A stretch of DNA of 64,000 bases, taken from positions 25,718 to 89,717 of the forward strand of contig JAUYFM010000004.1 in NCBI GenBank assembly GCA_030690945.1, written 5' to 3'. The position numbers and the translations under genes are program-made. Under the pieces are notes generated by a model. That model had not been told where the DNA came from and did not search any database. It saw only the letters and a program-made list of their open reading frames with translations. This document shows, piece after piece, positions 43,803-52,483 of this stretch. The stretch is from Smithellaceae bacterium. GTDB lineage: Bacteria > Desulfobacterota > Syntrophia > Syntrophales > Smithellaceae. The first letter of the stretch is position 1; the number at the start of each line of letters is the position of its first letter.

Positions 43803-44170
43803 GCGGGGTTGCTTCACGCGGAATATCATCGTCCGCCGGACAAAGAGATTCCCCTCCGATTGTCGCGCCATTACTACGATACGTCCCGGCTGATCTTGTC
43901 CGGGATCGGTGGAAAGATCACCGGCCATCCCGGATTGTTGCAACGCGTGGTGGAACACAAAAAGGTGTTTTCCCCCAGCGGATGGGCCCATTACGACGAG
44001 GCAATCCAGGGAAGCCTCCGGTTGACCCCGCATCCTGGACGTATCCGGCAGCTTGAGGAGGATTACGACAAGATGCGGAAGTGTTCTTTGCCGAGCGCCC
44101 TGCATTTGCGGAGGTATTGCGGATTTTAGAGGAGTGGGAAGCTCACTTCAACCAAGGGGCATTACGATAA
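43800..44170 (+). pseudogene. AbiEii/AbiGii-type nucleotidyltransferase toxin, C-terminal remnant with frameshift
   Basis: The first frame (from about 43809) reads RLSRHYYDTSRLI and VVEHKKVFSPSGWAHYDEAIQGSLRLTPH, which matches the C-terminal part of AbiEii-type nucleotidyltransferases. After DYDKMRK a one-base shift is needed to continue VFFAERPAFAEVLRILEEWEAHF to the TAA at 44170. The catalytic N-terminal half and the AbiEi antitoxin gene are absent. The left end merges into the repeat cluster. Confidence 0.65.
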
Positions 44171-44379
44171 GTGCTGATAAGTTCTTTCCCCCACGTCCCA
44201 ATTCCAAGCCGACCATTTACGCCTATGAGGATACAAATCCCCAATACCGGGGCTTGCTTAAAATCGGCTATACCACAGTGGATGCGAAGAGTCGTGTGGC
44301 GCGGCAAAATAACATGTCGATGACATTATTTATATGCTCAAGAGGAAAAAGAGCGTTCTTTGATGCTTCAATCAATTGA
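44161..44379 (+). pseudogene. N-terminal T5orf172/GIY-YIG remnant of a restriction helicase
   Basis: The frame reads ISADKFFPPRPNSKPTIYAYEDTNPQYRGLLKIGYTTVDAKSRVARQ and then degenerates. This is the N-terminal T5orf172 (GIY-YIG-like) segment found on large DEAD/DEAH restriction helicases of the kind whose C-terminal end is at 40.7-41.2 kb. No valid start is present (ATA in place of ATG). The rest of the gene is missing here. Confidence 0.6.
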
Positions 44380-44526
44380 AGGTGCCAAATCGGGTGCCGT
44401 CTCCCCTTCCCTTTGCAGGGTTCCATGAAAAATAAGTTCTTATCAACATTTCAACCCTTAATCATTGCGGTTGTCTCATTAAAAATTATACATAACGCGT
44501 TGAAATACTATAGCACCTGATATCCA

Positions 44527-44555
44527 TTGACAAGCAAATACAGGCACACTATATA
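44527..44555 (+). promoter_or_regulatory. sigma-70-type promoter of the MFS gene
   Basis: TTGACA at 44527-44532 and TATATA at 44550-44555, spaced 17 bases, 48 bases before the ATG. A TATAAT overlaps it two bases later. Confidence 0.6.
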
Positions 44556-44603
44556 ATCAATCCGTCAAAAAAATATCTTATCAACTTTAGAAGGAGGTCA
44601 TGC

Positions 44604-45896
44604 ATGGCACAAGAATCGGGTGATTCTAAAGAGTACAAAACCGGTGGAGGGAATTCACATTATATCCTCATCATCTGCACCCTGCTCTACATGGTGAATT
44701 ACATGGACAGGCAGGTTCTGGCGGCCGTGGTAGAGCCGATGAAAGCAGCTCTAAACCTGAACGACAGCCACATCGGCATCCTGGGTTCAGTATTCCTGCT
44801 CAGCATCGCGTTTTTTTCATTCCCTGTTGCATACCTGGTGGACCGCTGGAGCAGGCGCAAGGCCATCAGTATCATGGCAATCTTATGGAGCGGTTTCACT
44901 TTTCTCACCGGCAAATCCGGGAGCTTTTTGACCCTGCTCATCCCGCGCACCCTGGTAGGCGTGGGCGAAGCCGGTTTTTCAGCTGGTGGAACGGCTATGA
45001 TCGGCGCTGCTTATTCATCCAAGAAGCGCGGCGCTATGATGGGCATATTTAACATGGCCATCCCTCTGGGTGTAGCTTTGGGATCAGTACTCGGTGGAGT
45101 TCTGGCCAAGTTGCACGGCTGGCAGGCTCCGTTTCTCGTATTTGCCATACCGGGTATCATTCTTGGCATTCTGGCATTCTTCATGAAAGACTACAAAACA
45201 GTGGAGCATACCCATGAATCCGGGGCAAAGGTCACTTTTTTTCAATCGACAATAAAACTCTTCAAGATACCATCACTGGTCTGGGTGTTAGTCGGATACG
45301 GTTTGGCCAATATCATGTCCATGTCCTTCCTTTTCTGGACACCGGCTTTCATCGGTCGCGCCTGGGGCGTTGATGTGGCGGCGGCTAATGCTGTCATGGT
45401 TCCTATCGTCCTGGCCGCCATTGTCGGCTCCCCGGTGGGAGGTATCCTGGCGGATGTCTGGTTTAAGAAAAACCCTCGCGGCAGGCTCTACTTGCCGGCC
45501 ATAACCATTATACTGAGCGCTTTCTGCATGGCCGGCGCCATCTACTTCCAGATGAAAGGCATCGGCCTGGCGCTGATCATTGCTTACGGTGTGCTCAATG
45601 TGATGTCCCTGCCCTGCCTGAGCGCAATATCACAGGACGTGGCTCCTGCTGCCCAGAAGGGACTTGTCTGGGGACTGATGGTCTTCTGCATGTATGCCTT
45701 TGGCGGAGGCTGGAGTCCTTACATGGTTGGAGCTATCTCGAACGCTCTGGGACAGGGTGCGCAGGCATTGGGCACCGCTCTCACCATAGCAACGATAGGT
45801 GGCGTCCTGGGCGGAATATGCTACTTAATGGCCGCCAGGCCTTATCCCGCCGATATGGATAAGGTAAAGGACGATCAACTGATGGCCGAAAGATAG
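44604..45896 (+). CDS. MFS transporter
   Basis: A 430-residue major facilitator protein with 12 likely membrane helices. The motif between helices 2 and 3 reads DRWSRRKAIS, and helix 1 carries NYMDRQVLAAVVEPM, typical of the organic-anion/Spinster-like subgroups. AAGGAGG precedes the ATG. It begins the catabolic region and is convergent with the acyl-CoA ligase gene, so it may import the ligase substrate. The actual substrate cannot be read from the sequence. Confidence 0.88.
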   Translation: MAQESGDSKEYKTGGGNSHYILIICTLLYMVNYMDRQVLAAVVEPMKAALNLNDSHIGILGSVFLLSIAFFSFPVAYLVDRWSRRKAISIMAILWSGFTFLTGKSGSFLTLLIPRTLVGVGEAGFSAGGTAMIGAAYSSKKRGAMMGIFNMAIPLGVALGSVLGGVLAKLHGWQAPFLVFAIPGIILGILAFFMKDYKTVEHTHESGAKVTFFQSTIKLFKIPSLVWVLVGYGLANIMSMSFLFWTPAFIGRAWGVDVAAANAVMVPIVLAAIVGSPVGGILADVWFKKNPRGRLYLPAITIILSAFCMAGAIYFQMKGIGLALIIAYGVLNVMSLPCLSAISQDVAPAAQKGLVWGLMVFCMYAFGGGWSPYMVGAISNALGQGAQALGTALTIATIGGVLGGICYLMAARPYPADMDKVKDDQLMAER

Positions 45897-45933
45897 AATC
45901 GTTTTAATGATCTATATCAGGCGCAGGGTAATG

Positions 45934-45962
45934 TAAAAAAATGGGAGGGGCAATCCCCTCCC
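45934..45962 (-). terminator. rho-independent terminator of the acyl-CoA ligase gene
   Basis: Read on the minus strand, GGGAGGGG-ATTG-CCCCTCCC is followed by ATTTTTTT. The hairpin has an 8-bp GC-rich stem and lies 16 bases behind the ligase stop. Confidence 0.8.
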
Positions 45963-45978
45963 TAGTATTATGATTCCG

Positions 45979-47673
45979 CTACGAATCCCATTTACCTTCA
46001 GCTCTCAGTTTTATGACGAGCTCTTTTGCTTTGTCCTTCAGTACCATGAAATCGGTTTTGGCCACTCTGTTTAGCGGCATCTCACCGGCTGAAAGGATTT
46101 CGACATGTGAAGGCCTGGCGTAGGAAGCGATCTCTTTGCACACGTCCATTACTTCATCAACCGTTACGTTTTTCCCTTCAATTTTTTCCACGAATGCCAT
46201 GACACCTTCTGTAAACATTTCGTGTTCAACGCCAACGATGGCGACATTGGCAACACGGTCTTTTAATTTTTCAGTTATATGATTTGCGATATCATCAGGA
46301 TATACTTGGTATCCTTTAGGTTTGATCACCAGCTTCGATCTCCCGGAAAAGTGGAGGCCGGTATCGTCGTAGAAGCCTAAATCTCCGGTGTAGCAAACCC
46401 CGTCACTGGAAACAGTTTTTTTCGTGTTCTCCTCGTCTCCCAGATAACCAAGGAATATCTGCGGACCTGAAAAACATATTTCCCCCACTTCCCCCGTCTG
46501 AAGTTGGTCGCCGGCGGCGCCGTCACTCTTCATCGGTTTTCTTATACTGATCGGAAAGAGGGGCATATCAAACCCGATACTCTTTGCTATATCTTCAACC
46601 TGAGCATTCATGTCGGTATATGTACAGAAACCGCCCGTCTCTGTAAGCCCGAGACCGGAACCCATCCTCGGCGCCATCTTCTGCATCTTCCTTAAAAACT
46701 CAACAGATACAGCCTGCCCTCCGTAAAGGACAAACCGGAGGGAAGACAGATCGTAACTCCCGTAATTCGAAAGTTTCCATTGCATATTGAAGAGGGCGGG
46801 TATCTGCCCCATCAAAGTGATTTTATGTTCCTGGACAGCTTTCAGGCTCATCTCTGCGTCGAATATGTGGAGTATCACCGAAGTCCCCCCCCCGAATATG
46901 GTCGTTGCGAGTTGTTCTGTTATGCACCCGACATGGGATGGCGGAAGGTTGACGAGCATGATGTCGTTTTTATCAAACTGGAAAGCGTTGACCAAGCCGA
47001 TATTCTGAACGAGTATGTTCTCGTGACAAAGGAGCGCAGGCTTGGGTGATCCGGTGGAACCTGTGGTGAATATTATCAGGCAAGCATCCCGCTTACCTGT
47101 TTTTTTTGATGCTCTTCTTACTGAGCCGGTAAAGAGGCTTATCAGGAATATCTTTTTTATGTCTGCGGCAAAATCCGCAATCCCCATGGCTCCTTCGATA
47201 ATCATATCTTTTTCTTTCTGGAACTGGACCCATGTTTTAACGTAATTCGATTTCTTCATTACCTCCTGAATCATAGGCCTGAAGTCAACAACCGGGGTTT
47301 TCCCCAGGAAAAAATAAATTTTCGGTTTTATCTTATCGAGGCAATATTGTATTTCAGATGTTTTTAGCCTGAGATCAAGAGGCGCCACTATCAAACCGAC
47401 TCTGTAACACGCGTAAATAAGATAGATATGTTCCTTGAGAAGGGGAAGGGATGTGGCGACAACATCGCCCTTTTTCAATCCGAGGGAGAGAAGCTTTGCC
47501 GCAAACGCCGAGACGGACGTATTGAATTTTTTCCATGATACTTTTTCCCCGGTGTTGTATTCGATAATGGCTGTACCGCCGGGATTCTCTCCCGAAAATT
47601 TTTTCACATAATCGGCCTGGTTCGTGAGAAGTTCGTTGTACTGTCTGACATAATCCTGCTTCGCAATAGTCAT
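45979..47673 (-). CDS. AMP-dependent acyl-CoA synthetase/ligase
   Basis: A 564-residue ANL-superfamily enzyme that would activate a carboxylic acid with ATP and CoA. Motifs: P-loop IIFTTGSTGSPKPALL, LGLTETGG, the YTGDLGFYDDTGL hinge region and a C-terminal domain ending with VAKTDFMVLK, which contains the adenylation lysine region. The exact acid is unknown. It is divergent from the CMD gene and convergent with the MFS gene. AGGAGG lies before the ATG. It is probably the entry enzyme of the local acyl-CoA pathway. Confidence 0.88.
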   Translation of the reverse strand: MTIAKQDYVRQYNELLTNQADYVKKFSGENPGGTAIIEYNTGEKVSWKKFNTSVSAFAAKLLSLGLKKGDVVATSLPLLKEHIYLIYACYRVGLIVAPLDLRLKTSEIQYCLDKIKPKIYFFLGKTPVVDFRPMIQEVMKKSNYVKTWVQFQKEKDMIIEGAMGIADFAADIKKIFLISLFTGSVRRASKKTGKRDACLIIFTTGSTGSPKPALLCHENILVQNIGLVNAFQFDKNDIMLVNLPPSHVGCITEQLATTIFGGGTSVILHIFDAEMSLKAVQEHKITLMGQIPALFNMQWKLSNYGSYDLSSLRFVLYGGQAVSVEFLRKMQKMAPRMGSGLGLTETGGFCTYTDMNAQVEDIAKSIGFDMPLFPISIRKPMKSDGAAGDQLQTGEVGEICFSGPQIFLGYLGDEENTKKTVSSDGVCYTGDLGFYDDTGLHFSGRSKLVIKPKGYQVYPDDIANHITEKLKDRVANVAIVGVEHEMFTEGVMAFVEKIEGKNVTVDEVMDVCKEIASYARPSHVEILSAGEMPLNRVAKTDFMVLKDKAKELVIKLRAEGKWDS

Positions 47674-47761
47674 AATTACCTCCTGGATTTTTTATCTTTG
47701 CTTCAAAAAGAACAAGGAGATTGTTAATACTAAAGCTGTTTTTTTTAATCAAGCTTTAAAT

Positions 47762-47803
47762 GGTCAAGATTTCATTGACATGCAAGACCACGTTTCTTAT
47801 ACT
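47762..47803 (+). promoter_or_regulatory. conserved promoter element, copy A (CMD gene)
   Basis: GGTCAAGATTTCA, TTGACA at 47775-47780, a 17-base spacer with GACCACGTTTCT, and TATACT at 47798-47803. Lies 71 bases before the CMD start. Shared with copies B, C and D. Confidence 0.8.
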
Positions 47804-47874
47804 TCGCCCGCAAAAAGGATGCGAAACCGTCAAACCTGGTCATGGTAACGAAACAACAATAAGGAGCCACAACG

Positions 47875-48258
47875 ATGGACAAGAAACGCTACAAAGAAGG
47901 GATGGCTGTCAGAAAGGCTGTTTTGGGGGCAGAATATGTCGACAAGTCGCTTCGCGAGGCCGATGAGTTCACCCGTCCGATGCAGGAACTGGTGACCGAA
48001 TACTGCTGGGGCGAGATCTGGACACGGCCCGGCCTCGACCGCAGAACGCGAAGCTTCCTCAACCTCGCCATGCTCACGGCCCTGAACCGCCCGCACGAAA
48101 TCAAGCTGCATGTGCGCGGGGCGCTAAACAACGGCCTGACCAAAGACGAGTTGATGGAAGTCTTCCTGCAGAGCGCCATCTATTGCGGGGTTCCCGCCGC
48201 ACTCGACGCGATGCGCGTCGCGAAGGAGGTCTTTGCCGAGATGGACGGCGGCCGATGA
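47875..48258 (+). CDS. carboxymuconolactone-decarboxylase-family protein
   Basis: A 127-residue CMD-family protein: TEYCWGEIWTRPGLDRRTRSFLNLAMLTALNRPHEIKLHVRGALNNGLTKDELMEVFLQSAIYCGVPAALDAMRVA. This is close to PcaC-type 4-carboxymuconolactone decarboxylases in length and motif, with the H-x-K/H region and no AhpD-type CXXC. No other protocatechuate-pathway gene is present, so the substrate is probably a different lactone or acid. AAGGAG precedes the ATG. It is transcribed alone from promoter element A. Confidence 0.85.
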   Translation: MDKKRYKEGMAVRKAVLGAEYVDKSLREADEFTRPMQELVTEYCWGEIWTRPGLDRRTRSFLNLAMLTALNRPHEIKLHVRGALNNGLTKDELMEVFLQSAIYCGVPAALDAMRVAKEVFAEMDGGR

Positions 48259-48292
48259 CAACCGGCAACCGGTTTCTCATAAGGACGGATAT

Positions 48293-48338
48293 CACAATGT
48301 ATCATCGGCACGGTCATCGAGGCCGATGATACATTGTG
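48293..48338. promoter_or_regulatory. 17-bp perfect inverted repeat between CMD gene and element B
   Basis: CACAATGTATCATCGGC and GCCGATGATACATTGTG are exact reverse complements with a 12-base loop. No T-run follows, so it may be a protein-binding site or an RNA hairpin more than a classic terminator. Confidence 0.6.
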
Positions 48339-48339
48339 G

Positions 48340-48381
48340 GGCCAAGATTTCATTGACACACAAAACCACGTTTCTTGTACC
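48340..48381 (+). promoter_or_regulatory. conserved promoter element, copy B (sigma-54 regulator gene)
   Basis: GGCCAAGATTTCA, TTGACA at 48353-48358, a 17-base spacer with AACCACGTTTCT, then TGTACC, the weakest -10 of the four copies. Lies 114 bases before the regulator gene. A further TTGACA occurs near 48428. Confidence 0.7.
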
Positions 48382-48494
48382 CCCCACAAAAAGGAATTTC
48401 TTATCAAAGCATGTGCATATTTTGATTGACATCCAGTGGTGTCCTCTTGTAGCATCCACACACAAAAAAAACCAACTAGAGATGGTGAGAAGCG

Positions 48495-50270
48495 ATGAAG
48501 GGTGAAAAAGTACTCTGTTTAGACTGCTATTTTCAGACGATTCTCGATACTGTGCTGCTTGGGGTGCTGGTTACGGATTCCAAAGGCTATCTGATCTATA
48601 TCAACAACATGGCCCGATCCCTGATTGGTTTTAAAGACGATATCAATACCCAAAAAGTACACTATGCGGAAATCGATTATGCCTCCTGGTTGAATTTTAG
48701 AAAAATCATCGAGACCAAGGAACCTCAGATCGGAATTCCAGTCATGAGTTTTTCTAAGCCGATGCTGGCCAATCGTTCACCCATAACCAAAAACGGCGAG
48801 GTTGTCGGGATCATCAGTGTTTTTCATGAACTCGACAAGTATGAAAACATATCCGAATATCTTCAGAAATATAAGAATTTGACGAAACAACTGGAAGCTA
48901 TCCTCGATTCCTCCTATGACGGCATTTTCATAACCGATAGCGAGGGGGTCGGCATCCGTTCCAATGCCGCTTATGAGCGGATCACGGGGGTTGACGCCTC
49001 CGAATTCATCGGCAGGAACATGCGGGATTTGGAGCAGGAAGGACAGATCAACCAGAGCGCCACCCTGAAAGTCCTGCAATCGCGGAAGACGGAAACAATC
49101 ACCCAGAGAAGCAGGACCGGCAAAGTGGTTTTAGCGACGGGCAATCCAATCTTCAACGATCAGGGAGAGATCAGCATGGTGCTTACCAATCTGCGGGACA
49201 TGACCGATCTTAACAAACTAAGTCTCCAGTTACAGCAATCCCAGGAAATTAATTTAGAATATAAGAAAAGGCTTCAAGAACTCCAGCGTGCTTCACGATC
49301 AGGAAAATCAAAGGTGGTGGCTACCTCCGAAGCCATGAAGCACGTCTACCAGGCGGCACAGTGCGTCTGCAACACCGATACTCCCGTTTTTATCCATGGC
49401 GAAACCGGCGTGGGCAAGGATCTCATCGCCCAGGAGATTCACAATCTGTCGGATCGTTCATCAACCGGAATCCTCGTCAAGATCAATTGCGGCGCCATTC
49501 CCGAGACGCTATTGGAAAGTGAGCTTTTTGGTTATACGGCGGGAGCCTTTACCGGTGCAAATGGTCGCGGCAAGCCTGGTTTATTTGAAGTTGCGGACAA
49601 CGGCACCCTTTTTCTGGACGAGATTGATTCCATGCCGCTGTCCATTCAATCTAAACTGCTGAGAGTCCTGCAGGATTTTGAGATCAGACGGCTGGGCAAC
49701 ACGGTAACCAAGAAGGTAAACGTGCGGTTGATTTGCGCTGCCAACCAGGACATGAAGGAACTCATTGAAAAAAAGATGTTTCGTTCTGACCTTTATTATC
49801 GCCTGAATGTCATCCCCATCCATATCCCACCTCTGAGGGAACGTTCAGAAGAAATTCCCACGCTCCTTCAAATATTTATGAAGCGTTTCAACCTGAAACA
49901 TTCTATGAGGAAGACCATAAGCAGGGACTGTTATACGATTCTGACCCAATACAACTGGCCCGGAAATGTGCGCGAACTGGCCAATGTTATTGAGAGACTT
50001 GTCATCCTTACCCCTGGCGACTGTATCACGACACGAGATCTCCCGACTGAGATTCAGAACCAATTTCAAAGTGAGAAGGCCGGCGCGGATCTTCACTCCC
50101 TGAAAGAGCAGCTGAGATGTGCCGAGGCAAAGATTATCTCCGAGGCGCTTAAGAAGCATGGAAACGCGCGGCGGGCAGCCATGTATCTGGGGGTCAATCC
50201 ATCCACAATATGCCGCAAGCTTTGCAAAAAGGAACAGAAACTTGCGTTTCGCGTTGCAATTGCGCAATAA
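48495..50270 (+). CDS. sigma-54-dependent PAS-AAA-Fis transcriptional activator
   Basis: A 591-residue enhancer-binding protein. Two PAS regions (about 10-100 and 130-235; ILDSSYDGIFITDSEG) probably sense a small ligand. The AAA+ domain (about 275-510) has Walker A GETGVGKD, the sigma-54 contact loop GAFTGA and Walker B GTLFLDEID. A Fis-type HTH ends the protein (SEALKKHGNARRAAMYLGVNPSTICRKL). No receiver domain is present, so it is ligand-controlled. It lies between the CMD gene and the TRAP operon. The sigma-54 promoter at 50492 and two TTGC-N6-GCAA sites make it the obvious activator of the TRAP/catabolic genes. Confidence 0.93.
   Translation: MKGEKVLCLDCYFQTILDTVLLGVLVTDSKGYLIYINNMARSLIGFKDDINTQKVHYAEIDYASWLNFRKIIETKEPQIGIPVMSFSKPMLANRSPITKNGEVVGIISVFHELDKYENISEYLQKYKNLTKQLEAILDSSYDGIFITDSEGVGIRSNAAYERITGVDASEFIGRNMRDLEQEGQINQSATLKVLQSRKTETITQRSRTGKVVLATGNPIFNDQGEISMVLTNLRDMTDLNKLSLQLQQSQEINLEYKKRLQELQRASRSGKSKVVATSEAMKHVYQAAQCVCNTDTPVFIHGETGVGKDLIAQEIHNLSDRSSTGILVKINCGAIPETLLESELFGYTAGAFTGANGRGKPGLFEVADNGTLFLDEIDSMPLSIQSKLLRVLQDFEIRRLGNTVTKKVNVRLICAANQDMKELIEKKMFRSDLYYRLNVIPIHIPPLRERSEEIPTLLQIFMKRFNLKHSMRKTISRDCYTILTQYNWPGNVRELANVIERLVILTPGDCITTRDLPTEIQNQFQSEKAGADLHSLKEQLRCAEAKIISEALKKHGNARRAAMYLGVNPSTICRKLCKKEQKLAFRVAIAQ
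50254..50267. promoter_or_regulatory. candidate activator site 1, TTGC-N6-GCAA
   Basis: TTGCAATTGCGCAA, within the last codons of the regulator gene, about 240 bases upstream of the sigma-54 promoter. Same dyad as site 2. Confidence 0.5.
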
Positions 50271-50342
50271 GTTACGGCAATTTTATTTATCATCAAAAAC
50301 AAGCATCTGTAAGCGCTTAACGCTAAGTCGCACTTTCATCTG

Positions 50343-50356
50343 TTGCTTTTATGCAA
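50343..50356. promoter_or_regulatory. candidate activator site 2, TTGC-N6-GCAA
   Basis: TTGCTTTTATGCAA, about 150 bases upstream of the sigma-54 promoter, a usual enhancer distance. Its dyad matches site 1. Confidence 0.55.
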
Positions 50357-50491
50357 AATTATCGCCCGGGAAAACTGGTCTTTTTAACAAATAATTTCAA
50401 GCAGCTTATTTATTGGTTCACTATCCAATACCTCGTATTCTATACTATTTTAATGCGTGTTCGTGGCCATTTCGAGGCTGTTGATGGGCAA

Positions 50492-50508
50492 TTGGTATAG
50501 TCATTGCT
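50492..50508 (+). promoter_or_regulatory. sigma-54 (-24/-12) promoter of the TRAP operon
   Basis: TTGGTATAGTCATTGCT has the invariant GG (50494-50495) and GC (50506-50507) separated by exactly ten bases, with TTGC at -12. It lies about 50 bases before the DctQ start and directly downstream of a sigma-54 activator gene. Confidence 0.75.
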
Positions 50509-50559
50509 TGTAAACTAGGGATGCACCCGTGTTACAAAATATTTCCGAGGAGTGTACGC

Positions 50560-51090
50560 ATGGAAAAGTTCATCAGAACAATTGAGACCATAAGCGAATA
50601 TTCGGGCCGATGGGCATCGTGGATCGTTTATGCCGGAATCATCATGCTCTCAGCCGAGGTGTTGCTTCGTTACATCTTTAACAGCCCGACTGTCTGGGCC
50701 CACGGCTACACCCAGCGCCTTTACGGGAGTTACTTTGTCCTGGTCGGGGCATACACCTTCATTCACAAGGGGCACGTTCGGGTCGATGTGCTCTATGAAC
50801 ACCTGTCCGCAAAAGTGAAGGCCTGGCTGGATATCTTAAACTGCGTATTTCTGCTGGTATGGGCCGGGATCCTGATTCCGGTCAGTTGGCTATTTTTTCT
50901 GAAGTCCTACAACATGGGTGAGGTCGATGAAATGGTTCTTGCCCACCCGATGTGGTGGGTGAAGTTTCTGATAACTGTGGGCATGATACTCATTTCCCTG
51001 CAGGGTATAAGTGAAATTTTGAAACAGTTTTCAGTGCTGTCCGGGCTGAAGATATCATCCGTTACCATCGAGAAGAGGGAGGAAGTATGA
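50560..51090 (+). CDS. TRAP transporter small permease (DctQ-like)
   Basis: A 176-residue membrane protein with four predicted helices. WASWIVYAGIIMLSAEVLLRYIFNSPTVWAHGYTQRLYGSYFVLVGAYTFIHKGHVRVD is typical of DctQ subunits. The ATG at 50560 has GAGGAG upstream and gives the normal start; the track starts 13 codons earlier. It overlaps the large permease gene by four bases. Confidence 0.9.
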   Translation: MEKFIRTIETISEYSGRWASWIVYAGIIMLSAEVLLRYIFNSPTVWAHGYTQRLYGSYFVLVGAYTFIHKGHVRVDVLYEHLSAKVKAWLDILNCVFLLVWAGILIPVSWLFFLKSYNMGEVDEMVLAHPMWWVKFLITVGMILISLQGISEILKQFSVLSGLKISSVTIEKREEV

Positions 51091-52406
51091 GTCCTGAATT
51101 GATTCTGACCATCGGTATGTTTAGTGCATTAATAATAGCTATTATGCTCGGCATTTCACTTGCCTTTGCCATGGGCGGGATAGCCATCGTTACCGCCTTT
51201 ATCCTCTGGGGATCGGACGGATTTTTTACAATAATAAGCGGTGTGTTCAAGTATATGTGGATGGTGGAACTTGCTGCGGTACCCCTTTTCATATTCATGG
51301 GGGTTGCACTGGCCAAGAGCACTATTGCCAAAGAGATGTACGAAGCGTTTTACGTCTGCGCCGGATCGATTCGTGGCGGCCTGGCGGTCGGTTCCTGCGG
51401 TTTTGCCGCCGCGCTTTCGGCCATGACGGGGAGTTGTGCGGCCTCGACCCTCACGGCCGGTCTCGTAGGTATTCCTCCCATGCGCCAACGGGGATATAAC
51501 GAATCTCTGATTTTCGGGACAATCTGCGCCGCCGGGTCCATGGGCGTCCTCATCCCGCCAAGCATTACGCTGGTTATTATCGGCATGACGTCAGGCGAGT
51601 CCATCGGTAAACTCTTTGCCGGGGGGATGACCTCCGGCCTGTTCATCGTGTCGCTCTTCATCGCCTATATCCTGATTTTAACCTGGCTTAAGCCCTCTTA
51701 CGCTCCGGCGCGGGTGGAAAAATCAACTCTGAAGGAAAAGATATTTGCCATGCGGACAGTTATTCTGCCCGGTGTCGTCATTATTTCAGTGCTCGGTTCG
51801 ATTTTTGTCGGCATTGCCACACCCACCGAAGCAGCCGCAATCGGGTGTGTAGCGGTCTTCCTTTGTGTCCTGGCCCGGGGAGAAGCCAACATGAAATTCA
51901 TCACAGATGTTGTCTACAGCACATCGAATGTGACCGGAATGGTCATCTGGATCATGTTCGGCGCCGCCGGTTTCGTCAGCGTTTACATGGGCGCCGGCGG
52001 AGCAGGCTTCATTCAGGAGTTCCTCTTGGGTCTGGAGATCGGGCGGTGGGGTGTTTTCACCATCACCATGGTTATCGTGTTCATTCTGGGATGCTTTCTT
52101 GATCCGGTGGGGATCATCCTGCTCGTTCTGCCAATCTTCTACCCGGTCATCAAATCGCTCGGATTCGACCCGGTCTGGTACTGCGTCCTTTTCCAGGTCA
52201 ACCTCTGTATGGGGTATATCACACCGCCTTTCGGCTACAATCTCTTCTACCTCAAGACGCTGACGCCTGAGACACCCATGTGGGCTATCTATAAAAGTAT
52301 CGTTCCCTTTGTTGCCATAATGATATTTAGTATGCTTTTTATGATTATTTTCCCCGGTATCATCACCTGGCTGCCCGGAGTCATGATCGGAAACGTCGGT
52401 AAATAA
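51087..52406 (+). CDS. TRAP transporter large permease (DctM-like)
   Basis: A 439-residue membrane protein with about 12 helices. Signature segments are GSCAASTLTAGLVGIPPMRQRGYNESLIFGTICAAGSMGVLIPPS and FLDPVGIILLVLPIFYPVI near the C-terminus. Together with DctQ and the following binding protein it forms a sodium-driven importer, usually for organic acids. AGGGAGGAAG precedes the ATG. Confidence 0.93.
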   Translation: MSPELILTIGMFSALIIAIMLGISLAFAMGGIAIVTAFILWGSDGFFTIISGVFKYMWMVELAAVPLFIFMGVALAKSTIAKEMYEAFYVCAGSIRGGLAVGSCGFAAALSAMTGSCAASTLTAGLVGIPPMRQRGYNESLIFGTICAAGSMGVLIPPSITLVIIGMTSGESIGKLFAGGMTSGLFIVSLFIAYILILTWLKPSYAPARVEKSTLKEKIFAMRTVILPGVVIISVLGSIFVGIATPTEAAAIGCVAVFLCVLARGEANMKFITDVVYSTSNVTGMVIWIMFGAAGFVSVYMGAGGAGFIQEFLLGLEIGRWGVFTITMVIVFILGCFLDPVGIILLVLPIFYPVIKSLGFDPVWYCVLFQVNLCMGYITPPFGYNLFYLKTLTPETPMWAIYKSIVPFVAIMIFSMLFMIIFPGIITWLPGVMIGNVGK

Positions 52407-52483
52407 ACCGGCAGTCTGCGGTGAAATGAGGGCGCACGACGCCTGAAACATTAACCCTTATCCAGAAAAAAAAGGAGGTTCGA

